From: Syntrophorhabdaceae bacterium
Lineage (GTDB): Bacteria; Desulfobacterota; Syntrophorhabdia; Syntrophorhabdales; Syntrophorhabdaceae
Assembly: GCA_026415015.1 (NCBI GenBank)
Contig: JAOAHW010000086.1
Location: 1-12,889 of the forward strand
Direction: 5' to 3'
DNA: 12,889 bases
Every line of letters starts with the position of its first letter. Position 1 is the stretch's first letter. The position numbers and the translations under genes were made by a program. The notes beneath the pieces are model-generated. The model worked only from the letters and a program-made list of their open reading frames with translations, was not told the origin of the DNA and searched no databases. Positions 1 to 6,512 of this stretch are shown here, in pieces.

Positions 1-360
1 GATAAACTCATTCATCGACCCCAGAATACTTCTGTTAGAGGTTTTACAAATTGTTGTCTTTTCATAATCTTTTATTGTTCTAGCAATAATGTCAGTGTTT
101 ATTGATTCAGCATGGAGGCGTTTAAGTAAATTTCTTCTGAGGATATGGTCAATTTGCTCAATCTCTTCTTTGGTCTGGTTTATAACAATGAAAGGGAACA
201 GGGTTTTTGAGTTAACAAAGATAAGGCATTTCTTTCTCTCTATGAAAAAGAGATTTACATACCATGGACCGAGAAAAGAGGGGTCATTTTCCGGTATATA
301 GATTTCAGGTTTAACATTAAGAAGCTCTATTATCTTTCTTGTGCAGCAAAGAAAGCCCAA
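1..360 (-). CDS. DUF6933-like protein, 3' end cut off by window edge
   Basis: The first 120 codons of a minus-strand gene are present and open to the left edge; the C-terminus is missing. The start chosen is TTG at 360, preceded by GGAG with a 6-nt spacer, because it puts the CCTRK stretch at residues 5-9, where I recall related proteins beginning 'M..HCTKKLL'. Visible blocks are a WYVNLFFIERKKCLIF strand pair near residues 39-54, an N-S-K-T-L-F-P-F stretch just after it, and a terminal NRSILGSMNEF block. From memory these match the family annotated DUF6933, whose function is unknown and which is common in accessory gene content. The family name is recalled, not searched. There is no signal peptide, so it is probably cytoplasmic. 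It is divergent from the hydrogenase-maturation operon and has no visible functional tie to it. An upstream in-frame TTG at 420 is possible but has no convincing ribosome binding site. Confidence 0.7.
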   Translation of the reverse strand, partial: MGFLCCTRKIIELLNVKPEIYIPENDPSFLGPWYVNLFFIERKKCLIFVNSKTLFPFIVINQTKEEIEQIDHILRRNLLKRLHAESINTDIIARTIKDYEKTTICKTSNRSILGSMNEFI

Positions 361-381
361 TGATTTCTCCTGTAGATATTT

Positions 382-417
382 ATTGTACCATATAAGTGAA
401 AGAAGTCTATAGTCCAA
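382..417 (-). promoter_or_regulatory. Possible promoter for the DUF6933-like gene
   Basis: On the minus strand TTGGAC (417-412) lies 17 bp from TATATG (394-389), and a second -10-like TACAAT (387-382) follows closely. This leaves a leader of about 20 nt before the TTG start at 360, enough for the GGAG ribosome binding site. The -35 box shares only its first three bases with the consensus, so the call is weak. Confidence 0.3.
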
Positions 418-512
418 TTAGTAGTTTTTAAATCTCATGGTTATCTTAAAAATGGTCTTTTAATCGAAACTATTAGGGTATATATAGGCTAAATTTTTAT
501 GCACCTTTGCCC

Positions 513-541
513 TTGACACATAAGACAATTGATTTTATTTT
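513..541 (+). promoter_or_regulatory. Candidate sigma70 promoter of the TM1266-hydG operon
   Basis: A perfect -35 hexamer TTGACA (513-518) is followed, after exactly 17 bp, by TATTTT (536-541), a 4/6 match to the -10 consensus. Transcription would start near 548, giving a leader of about 114 nt before the first ATG at 662. It lies in the AT-rich spacer between the divergent genes, as expected for the operon promoter. Confidence 0.5.
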
Positions 542-580
542 AAAATTGTAATATTATTAAATACAGCTTTAATGCCTTAT

Positions 581-661
581 CTGAGGGATGAATGTCCTGA
601 GGAGAAGGGTAAAAATTAATTACTGAGATCAAGGGTTATACCTGAGGTCAGAGGAGGTCAG
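581..661 (+). promoter_or_regulatory. Leader with repeated CTGAG boxes and a duplicated GAGGTCAG at the ribosome binding site
   Basis: The predicted 5' leader carries CTGAG at 581, 597, 623 and 642. Two boxes extend to CTGAGATCA (623-631) and CTGAGGTCA (642-650). GAGGTCAG occurs twice in register 10 bp apart (644-651 and 654-661), and the second copy includes the GAGGAGGT Shine-Dalgarno just before the ATG at 662. The repeats are directly visible; that they form a regulator or RNA-binding site is inference. I could not fit them to a riboswitch class. The rest of the spacer (about 361-512) is AT-rich and holds nothing further I can support. Confidence 0.35.
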
Positions 662-925
662 ATGGACCAGAAGATCGGTATCATCGGCATTATTGTAAAA
701 GATCGAAAGAAAAATTCCCCACCTGTAAATAAGATACTCTCTGACCACTCCGAGATAATAATTGGAAGAATGGGTATTCCGCAAAGGGATGAAGATACTG
801 GCCTTATATCCCTTTTCGTAGAAGGAAATACCGACATAATAGGTTCTTTAACAGGTAGACTAGGCAGCTTGAACGGGGTTGTTGTAAAGAGTCTTTTAAT
901 GCCAATAATAAAGAAAGGAGTTTAA
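662..925 (+). CDS. TM1266-family iron-only hydrogenase system putative regulator
   Basis: This 87-aa protein matches the small family annotated as 'iron-only hydrogenase system regulator' (TM1266 type), with a ferredoxin-like, ACT/NikR-C-like alpha-beta fold. Family signatures visible are the N-terminal strand IGIIGIIVKD (5-14), the V-N-K-I-L helix after it, GRMGIP at 35-40, the strand LISLFVEGNTD (48-58), and the SLTGRLGSLNGVVVKS helix-strand ending (62-77). Its length is typical. The family is encoded beside HydE or HydG in many anaerobes; its biochemical role is unproven, and regulation of hydrogenase or maturase genes is assumed from context. The start at 662 has a strong GAGGAGGT ribosome binding site. 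It is followed one base later by hydG, so the two are co-transcribed and probably translated together. Confidence 0.9.
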   Translation: MDQKIGIIGIIVKDRKKNSPPVNKILSDHSEIIIGRMGIPQRDEDTGLISLFVEGNTDIIGSLTGRLGSLNGVVVKSLLMPIIKKGV

Positions 926-926
926 T

Positions 927-2429
927 ATGCTGGCAGTTTTAACCAAAAGAGAAAGAGATTGGGTAGAAAGGGTTATTAAAGAAGAAGAGATAGAGAAATA
1001 TATGGACAATGGAAGGGACTTTATAGATGATGAGGAGATATGGAATAGGATCAAGTCAAATACTAAACCTGAAAAAAAGAGGATTAGGGATATTATCCAA
1101 AAGTCCATGGAGATAAAGACGCTTGAGCCTGATGAGACTGCAAGCCTGCTAAATTTAGAAGACCCTGAACTATGGGAGGAGGTCTTTCAGGCTGCAAAAG
1201 AGATAAAGAAGAAGGTATATGACAACAGAATAGTGACCTTTGCCCCTCTTTATTGTGGTGACCTGTGCGTGAATAATTGTCTTTATTGTGGTTTCAGGAG
1301 AGAGAATGCTGTAATAAAGAGGCGAAAACTCACCCTTGAGGAGATAAGGAAAGAGGCTGAGGTCTTAGCAGGTGAGATAGGGCATAAGCGACTCATAGTT
1401 GTCTACGGTGAGCATCCTTCAACAAATGCAGGTTATATTGCCGATACAATAAGGACAATATACGATGTAAAGGTAAAGACAAAAAATGGTTATGGCCAGA
1501 TAAGAAGGGTTAATGTAAACATTGCACCCATGTCTGTTGATGATTTGAGGTTACTGAGGGATGTGGGTATAGGTACATATCAGGTATTCCAGGAGACATA
1601 TCACCATGGGACATACAAACGACTACACCCTGAAGGGACACTAAAGTCTCACTACCAGTGGAGGCTCTACTGTCACCACAGGGCCCTTGAGGCAGGGGTC
1701 GATGATGTGGCAATAGGTGCTTTATTCGGTCTTTATGACTGGAGGTTCGATGTAATGGGGCTTTTGTATCATGCAAGGGATTTAGAGAGACACTTTGGTA
1801 TCGGTCCCCATACCATATCTTTCCCCAGGCTTGAGCCTGCGGCAAATACACCTTTTATACAGGCAACAAACTACAGGGTATCTGATGAAGATTTCAAAAA
1901 GATTATTGCAGTAATAAGACTTTCTGTTCCATATACAGGTATGATTTTAACAGCCCGTGAATCAGCATCCATAAGAAGAGAGGTTCTACCTATAGGCATC
2001 ACCCAGACAGATGCATCTACAAAGATAGGGATAGGAGCCTATTCAGACAGATATACTGAACAGGAAGAGGACAGGCAGCAGTTTCTCTTGGGGGATACAA
2101 GAAGCCTCGATGAGGTCATAAGAGAGCTTGCTCAGATGGGTTATATAACCAGCTTCTGCACTGCTGGATACAGATGTGGAAGGACAGGGGATCGGATAAT
2201 GAGTCTTTTGAGAACCGGCAGGGAGGCTGTATTCTGCAAGCTCAATGCGGTTTTGACCTTTAAGGAATGGCTCGATGACTTTGCATCACCTGAGACAAAG
2301 GCAGCAGGTGAACAGATCCTCAAGAAAGAGGTGGAAGAGATAAAGGACAAGCTACCCCAGAATGTCTACGAAAAACTGCTGGAATATTACAGGAGGATTG
2401 AGGATGGAGAAAGAGACCTCTACTTCTGA
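927..2429 (+). CDS. hydG: [FeFe]-hydrogenase H-cluster radical SAM maturase HydG, variant C-terminal cluster motif
   Basis: HydG is a cytoplasmic radical SAM tyrosine lyase: it cleaves tyrosine to p-cresol and dehydroglycine and turns the latter into the CO and cyanide ligands of the H-cluster, delivered as an Fe(CO)2(CN) synthon. The protein is 500 aa, slightly longer than the usual roughly 470. The radical SAM CX3CX2C motif is at C114, C118 and C121, within the HydG-type context PLY-x4-CVNNCLYCGFRR; an extra cysteine, C110, precedes it. Other family blocks are VVYGEHP (158-164), QVFQETYHHGTYKRLHP (219-235) and the long C-terminal domain ending in NAVLTFKEWLDD. That domain binds an auxiliary [5Fe-4S] cluster through CX2CX22C in characterised HydG. 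Here the cysteines are C411, C417 and C437 (CX5CX19C), with glycine at 414. The C-terminal domain and the TM1266 neighbour argue against ThiH. AAGGAG precedes the ATG. hydE and hydF are not adjacent. Confidence 0.93.
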   Translation: MLAVLTKRERDWVERVIKEEEIEKYMDNGRDFIDDEEIWNRIKSNTKPEKKRIRDIIQKSMEIKTLEPDETASLLNLEDPELWEEVFQAAKEIKKKVYDNRIVTFAPLYCGDLCVNNCLYCGFRRENAVIKRRKLTLEEIRKEAEVLAGEIGHKRLIVVYGEHPSTNAGYIADTIRTIYDVKVKTKNGYGQIRRVNVNIAPMSVDDLRLLRDVGIGTYQVFQETYHHGTYKRLHPEGTLKSHYQWRLYCHHRALEAGVDDVAIGALFGLYDWRFDVMGLLYHARDLERHFGIGPHTISFPRLEPAANTPFIQATNYRVSDEDFKKIIAVIRLSVPYTGMILTARESASIRREVLPIGITQTDASTKIGIGAYSDRYTEQEEDRQQFLLGDTRSLDEVIRELAQMGYITSFCTAGYRCGRTGDRIMSLLRTGREAVFCKLNAVLTFKEWLDDFASPETKAAGEQILKKEVEEIKDKLPQNVYEKLLEYYRRIEDGERDLYF

Positions 2430-2682
2430 ATTGATTGAAAGATTCAATTTAGTTGCTGACAATATAAGGCAGGAGTACAATGCCCATCTCTGGCTTATAG
2501 AGGTCTTTGGAAAGAGACATTCATACATAGCTGGTTGCAGGGATGATTCTTTTCTGCCGCCAGAGGTCATATACATAAACAATAGATTCGCTGTTGTCTC
2601 CAGCGACTGGGATAAGGTGCCTCGTGAGAAGAAAGAGGAGGTATTTTCTCTTGTAAAAGAATACTGTAATAGGGTTTTTTGA
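2404..2682 (+). CDS. Hypothetical 92-aa protein coupled to hydG
   Basis: I do not recognise this family. The start at 2404 is chosen over an in-frame ATG at 2362 because a perfect AGGAGG (2391-2396) lies 7 nt upstream. With this start the gene overlaps the last 26 bp of hydG in another frame, a sign of translational coupling. The protein has no signal peptide or membrane segment. It shows an acidic N-terminal helix (S-E-L-I-E-R-F-N-L-V), a hydrophobic strand around AHLWLIEVFGKRHSYIAG, then LPPEVIYINNRFAVVSSDW and a charged C-terminal helix. The layout looks like a small alpha-beta protein with only two cysteines, so a metal-cluster carrier is unlikely. Its placement suggests a job linked to HydG or its regulator, but that is guilt by association only. 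Confidence 0.75.
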   Translation: MEKETSTSELIERFNLVADNIRQEYNAHLWLIEVFGKRHSYIAGCRDDSFLPPEVIYINNRFAVVSSDWDKVPREKKEEVFSLVKEYCNRVF

Positions 2683-2884
2683 GCCTGATTTCTTCAGTTG
2701 CGATTCAATAGTGTGTATCCCCATAAACATCTGTGTTTTTTATGGAGATTTCACAGGTGTATTCAATGGTTTTTTTAAGGATAAAATTTGTGTTACCATT
2801 ATTAAAAAATGGGTATTATATAATAAAGGGAAAAATTGATGTTTCTAAATTACGATTTATTTGGGGTTTGGGAATAAAAACTTT
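2683..2884. other. AT-rich convergent intergenic region
   Basis: This roughly 200-bp spacer separates the plus-strand hyd operon from the minus-strand secreted-protein operon. It contains no credible open reading frame. Both operons must terminate in or near it. The candidate hairpins are weak: one at 2721-2760, and a short CCATT/AATGG stem at 2796-2812 with a 7-nt loop and no clear T-run on either side. Nothing else is evident. Confidence 0.6.
2721..2760 (+). terminator. Weak candidate terminator hairpin after the hyd operon
   Basis: Two mutually exclusive stems are possible. One pairs CCATAAA (2721-2727) with TTTATGG (2739-2745). The other pairs ACATCTGTG (2727-2735) with CACAGGTGT (2752-2760) with one G-T pair. 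A T-run (2770-2776) follows about 10 bases later rather than directly, so this is not a textbook intrinsic terminator. Confidence 0.25.
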
Positions 2885-5059
2885 TTATTGAACCTCCTCC
2901 AGTCCCCATGGTGTGAGATATGATAGAGGGAAGGACTCGGCATGCTGTACTTCGATCCTTACAATGCCATCGAGACGCCTTGGTATGCCAAGTCGTAATG
3001 TCCCGTATGGTGTTGTCCAGTCGCTTATACGGACAAAGGTATTATTTCTTAAATCCGATACTATATTAGGTCCGAATTCACCTTTTTCCTGTGTAACAGG
3101 CGCACCAAATGTCCTTGTAAGATTTGCCTGGATCCGCCTGTATAGTTGACCTATGGTTTCTATCTCTCCTGTTTGTTGTAGATCAATGATTATTGTTGCC
3201 TTCTCAAGATAGCCTGTCCTCTGGGTTAAAACCAACCTCTGACGCTGTGAGATGTCCTCGAACCAGACTGTTTCATATACGATATTTCTGTCCTGTTCCA
3301 AACCATCCTTTATATTTTTATCAGCAAGGGCCGCCTGTATTTTCTTTATTGGATAACCTGGCCTTAAATCAGCAAAGGTCTTGATAACCAGAGGCATTTC
3401 AGGGGCAGGTTTTTCATCGGGTTTTAGTTTAGGCGCCTCCGGAGCAACAGCCTTTTTCATTGCAGGCCGTTCAAAACTGTAAGTCCAGGTAAAAAGAAGC
3501 CTTGTATCACGGGATTGCGTGCCTCTGGCAGGCTGGTTCATACCACAGTCGCCTTCAAGCCTTAAAAGATTTTTACCATAAGTATATTCTGCTGCAACAT
3601 TGAAACCCTGGGTGCGGTTATCCATGAGATTGGTTAGCTGATTCTGCATATAATATCTGTAGCTTCCTGTTAGTCTGAGGGCACTGCGGCCTATAGATGT
3701 AGAAAAATTGAAACCATAGTCTTCCTGATCCCTGTCCTTCTGTCTTCTTTTAATGAATAAAACACCTGCGTTTGCTGTACCTGTAAACCCCATAAAAGAG
3801 GTATTATGTCCGATGTCCATGCCATATTGCTGGACCCCGCTATTGGTGGCTGTGCCTTTTCTCACAATGGTTTCTTGAAATCCTGCAGATAATCTTAGGT
3901 TCCAGGCCATATGCAAAGGTATGCCTATGTACGCATTTAAAGAATTTATAACGGTTTCATTATTGGGAGCATCTGCATGTTGCCTGTAGGTATCCAGTGA
4001 CCCGCTCAAACCTTTAATCCATGGATTGGGTATTGAACCACTTATGCCAAATCCATATACATCTGTATCTGTAATATTGTCTGTGCCCAAACCGTCTCTA
4101 TAAAACTGGGCTCGACCGTTTATAGAAAAACCCTTTGCTGACTGCCAGTTGGCACGGGTTTCAAAGGACCTTCTGCCACCGCTTACAGATGCACCTGCAG
4201 GTACATATTCAGCATCATAATCCTCATACCTAAAGCTGTAGGTGATGGGTATCACTGTCTTTCCCTGGAGTTGAATGAAGCGGCCCTCTCCTTTATTGTG
4301 GACAACCAATGGACTTCTATATATATCACCTCTTAAAAAATTCCATTCTGCATCAAGGACAAGTTTTTGATATAAAAGGGAAAAGTTATGGTTTAAGGCC
4401 ATGCCCCATACATACTGACTCAATGAGGGTATATCATCTCTGGATGCCTGTCTGTTCTGTGTATAATTTACTGCAAAGCGGGTGTCCTTCCAGTTCATCA
4501 TCCAGGATGCACCACCAAATAGATTATCCCCTCTTTTATTGTCTAAATAATCCTGGGCCGCACCCCCCACCTGGAGTAAAATAGACTGGCCTGCACCGAG
4601 CATTGTTCCTGGTTGAAACTCAATCTGTCCGCCTTTTAATGAACGCTGTATTATCCTTGGTGTCTGAAATGCATAGAAATCACCGAGGTCAAGTCTATAT
4701 GGAACAGGGAATTTGCCATTTTCCTGATTGAAATTGAACCTCTCGGGTATAACACCGTATTTACTTGCCCGATAGGGTGATTGATTGATGGTGCCTGAAA
4801 GATAACCTTTCATGGTATTGAAACTGTCGGCAGTATTTTGAAACTGGATGTTTATATCATTATAAGGTTGCCAGCCCTCATTTTTTTTATAAGAACCACT
4901 GGGTCCGCTGGAATTATAATAGTCTATATGAAGACTGTTTTGACCTGAAAAACGCCAGTCAGGGGCAATCTGGGATCCGTCATCTCCATAAGCGTTGACA
5001 TCTACTATGCATGTTAAAAAGAAACATACGATAATATGAATTATAGCCCTTTTGTTCAA
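2885..5059 (-). CDS. Predicted outer-membrane beta-barrel with C-terminal periplasmic domain
   Basis: The family is not recognised. A Sec signal peptide covers residues 1-23, probably cleaved after VNA. Residues about 30-531 alternate polar and hydrophobic or aromatic residues in strand-length units with glycine-rich turns (for example FSINGRAQFYRDG, LRLTGSYRYYMQN) and end in an aromatic strand (FTWTYSF, 523-529). That is the usual appearance of a large outer-membrane beta-barrel. A lysine-proline-rich linker (about 532-557) leads to a compact alpha-beta domain (about 558-724) that should sit in the periplasm or on the surface. It has one cysteine in the mature barrel and no usher-type disulfide pair, TonB box or plug I can identify. 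The start is TTG at 5059 with AAGGGG just upstream; the 17-bp gap to the preceding gene makes it the last gene of the operon. It is the likely membrane anchor or export pore for its neighbours, by inference. Confidence 0.8.
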   Translation of the reverse strand: MNKRAIIHIIVCFFLTCIVDVNAYGDDGSQIAPDWRFSGQNSLHIDYYNSSGPSGSYKKNEGWQPYNDINIQFQNTADSFNTMKGYLSGTINQSPYRASKYGVIPERFNFNQENGKFPVPYRLDLGDFYAFQTPRIIQRSLKGGQIEFQPGTMLGAGQSILLQVGGAAQDYLDNKRGDNLFGGASWMMNWKDTRFAVNYTQNRQASRDDIPSLSQYVWGMALNHNFSLLYQKLVLDAEWNFLRGDIYRSPLVVHNKGEGRFIQLQGKTVIPITYSFRYEDYDAEYVPAGASVSGGRRSFETRANWQSAKGFSINGRAQFYRDGLGTDNITDTDVYGFGISGSIPNPWIKGLSGSLDTYRQHADAPNNETVINSLNAYIGIPLHMAWNLRLSAGFQETIVRKGTATNSGVQQYGMDIGHNTSFMGFTGTANAGVLFIKRRQKDRDQEDYGFNFSTSIGRSALRLTGSYRYYMQNQLTNLMDNRTQGFNVAAEYTYGKNLLRLEGDCGMNQPARGTQSRDTRLLFTWTYSFERPAMKKAVAPEAPKLKPDEKPAPEMPLVIKTFADLRPGYPIKKIQAALADKNIKDGLEQDRNIVYETVWFEDISQRQRLVLTQRTGYLEKATIIIDLQQTGEIETIGQLYRRIQANLTRTFGAPVTQEKGEFGPNIVSDLRNNTFVRISDWTTPYGTLRLGIPRRLDGIVRIEVQHAESFPLSYLTPWGLEEVQ

Positions 5060-5076
5060 ATTACCCCTTAAATTTT

Positions 5077-5574
5077 TTATTCTATCTTCTCAACGACCTC
5101 TATCAACATCTCGTTTGTTCCAGGGGCAGAGATAAAGCCCTGTTTCGGGTCATTGAATTCTGCCCTGGTTTCCATAACTATTGAAACTGTGCTTACCCTC
5201 AATTTTCCACCATCACTATCAGGGACTATGGCCTGGCTTATAATATTTGCACTATGGGTGTTTAAGACCTTTAGTTTTGCATCTTTAGCTGTCTCTGTGT
5301 TCATGGCATCAATTAAACGAGATCTATTATAAAAACGGTCAGAGACCATTTTTTGAAAATCCAGTGTGTTCCATGAGCTGGCGATGGTATCCGCAGAACT
5401 TGAAATGACTTTATCAGGAAGTGGTTTTGTAGGTTCCACAACCTGTGCACCAGGGAGTAAGGTGCCTGTGATAGAAGCCTGTGTCCTGATGGGATTAAAG
5501 GGTCTTAACTCCTGGGCTGTAACCTCCAAGGCAATGAACATAAAAATGCCAGTTATGATAATTATCTTTTTCAT
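5077..5574 (-). CDS. Exported 165-aa protein of unknown function
   Basis: I do not recognise this protein. Residues 1-20 form a clean Sec signal peptide (lysines, then a hydrophobic core IIIITGIFMFIALEV, with cleavage likely after TAQ or VTA). The mature part is cysteine-free and soluble: a proline-rich start, a helical middle (S-W-N-T-L-D-F-Q-K-M-V-S-D-R-F) and a C-terminal strand-rich part with TVSIVMETRAEF and MLIEVVEKIE. The start overlaps the stop of the preceding gene as ATGA (5571-5574), with GGAG five bases upstream of the ATG, so translation is coupled. The gene sits between the four-cysteine exported protein and the predicted outer-membrane barrel. It could be a periplasmic adaptor or surface subunit, but no motif shows which. 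Confidence 0.75.
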   Translation of the reverse strand: MKKIIIITGIFMFIALEVTAQELRPFNPIRTQASITGTLLPGAQVVEPTKPLPDKVISSSADTIASSWNTLDFQKMVSDRFYNRSRLIDAMNTETAKDAKLKVLNTHSANIISQAIVPDSDGGKLRVSTVSIVMETRAEFNDPKQGFISAPGTNEMLIEVVEKIE

Positions 5575-6512
5575 GGCTGCTCCGTAAATGATACATTATA
5601 GACAGTGATGGAATTAAAACGACCACTGTGTTTATATGGGATGCTTTGTAAACCACCGTTACTGACAGAGAATTTAACCTTGTATTTTTTTGAACCTATC
5701 TGAACAGTAAATTCATTGTCTATAGATGAGGCATTTACCGCCCTGACACCGGCTCCACACTTACCATTATAGGTAGTAAAACCTGTGCCTGTAGAAATTA
5801 TGGTTGACCCTGGTATGGCACCTGCAAATACAAGCATGCCAGCATCATCGCAGGATGTATGGGGATTCTGGATATAAAGATATGGGGTAGACGGTACTGT
5901 CTTTCCTACTGTGCATGTGGCAGGAAGGCTATTGGGGTCAATAAATACAACACCCATGTCAGCCATGCTTGTCATATTAAGAACAAAGGATGAGGGTACA
6001 CAATTTATCCCTGGAGCGGGAGGAGGTGGCGGTGGTGGAGTAGGACCTGGTGTAATATGGAGGGTGCCATTACTCATCTTTTCAAGCTGTTTTACTGCCT
6101 CTTTAGTTTCAGGGTCGTTCAAATTCAATGCTCCTGTACCTTTTGTTTGTATGATTACAATCGTTTTCAGCATTAGTGCCGGGTCAGACACCTGTGTTCT
6201 ATCAAAGGTGTATGTAACGCCGTTCATGGTGAAGTTATATAGGGGCTGGGCAGTATTAACAGGATTATGGCCTTGAATAACCTTGTTGTCTATTATCTTT
6301 ACTGTCCATGTGCCCGGGGAGAGCTTTCCTTCCTTTATCATCTGCTGGGTAGGCCTTTCTCTCCCCTCGAGTTGTTTTTTCATCTCTTCGGAAAACACAG
6401 GCTGGGTATCCCTGCTTAGGGGTGTATCCACACCGAGTTGGGCAGAAATTAAAACCAACGGGACAATGAGAAAAAACAAAAGTAAATTTAAGGTAGTTAA
6501 AATTCTTATCAT
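5571..6512 (-). CDS. Exported two-part protein with polyproline hinge and four-cysteine C-terminal domain
   Basis: The product is unrecognised. With the start at 6512 (313 aa) the gene begins in a 4-bp ATGA overlap with its upstream neighbour, the same junction type as its neighbours; an in-frame ATG at 6524 would add four residues and is also possible. Residues 1-25 are a hydrophobic signal peptide ending in ISAQ. The N-terminal part (about 26-150) has a strand-rich section (GTWTVKIID, YNFTMNGVTYTF). A hinge with seven consecutive prolines lies at about 159-165. The C-terminal part (about 168-313) has cysteines at 171, 200, 221 and 252 in a beta-rich, serine/threonine/glycine-rich context, suiting two disulfides in an oxidising compartment. 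Proline hinges of this kind commonly separate domains in surface proteins. Role in the operon: likely a structural or binding component, by inference. Confidence 0.75.
   Translation of the reverse strand: MIRILTTLNLLLFFLIVPLVLISAQLGVDTPLSRDTQPVFSEEMKKQLEGRERPTQQMIKEGKLSPGTWTVKIIDNKVIQGHNPVNTAQPLYNFTMNGVTYTFDRTQVSDPALMLKTIVIIQTKGTGALNLNDPETKEAVKQLEKMSNGTLHITPGPTPPPPPPPAPGINCVPSSFVLNMTSMADMGVVFIDPNSLPATCTVGKTVPSTPYLYIQNPHTSCDDAGMLVFAGAIPGSTIISTGTGFTTYNGKCGAGVRAVNASSIDNEFTVQIGSKKYKVKFSVSNGGLQSIPYKHSGRFNSITVYNVSFTEQP

Noticed and set aside
89..301. Plus-strand open frame of 70 codons
   Set aside because: It is antisense to the DUF6933-like gene, whose minus-strand frame shows conserved blocks and a ribosome binding site; this frame has neither.
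1510..1851. Minus-strand open frame of 113 codons inside hydG
   Set aside because: The opposite strand encodes conserved HydG sequence throughout; the frame is a shadow.
927..2429. ThiH (thiamine tyrosine lyase) as an alternative identity
   Set aside because: The protein has the long HydG C-terminal domain with the CTAxYR...NAVLTFKEW signature and a TM1266 neighbour; there are no thiamine genes around it.
2794..2815. CCATT/AATGG hairpin as terminator of the minus-strand operon
   Set aside because: The stem has only five A/T-rich pairs and no T-run follows it on the minus strand; it may be chance in AT-rich sequence.
2885..5059. Chaperone-usher pilus usher
   Set aside because: No usher-type C-terminal cysteine pair, no plug or N-terminal domain pattern, and no PapD-like chaperone in the operon.
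5911..6276. Plus-strand frame with a run of glycines
   Set aside because: The glycine run is the antisense reading of the polyproline hinge in the exported 313-aa protein; no ribosome binding site or family resemblance.
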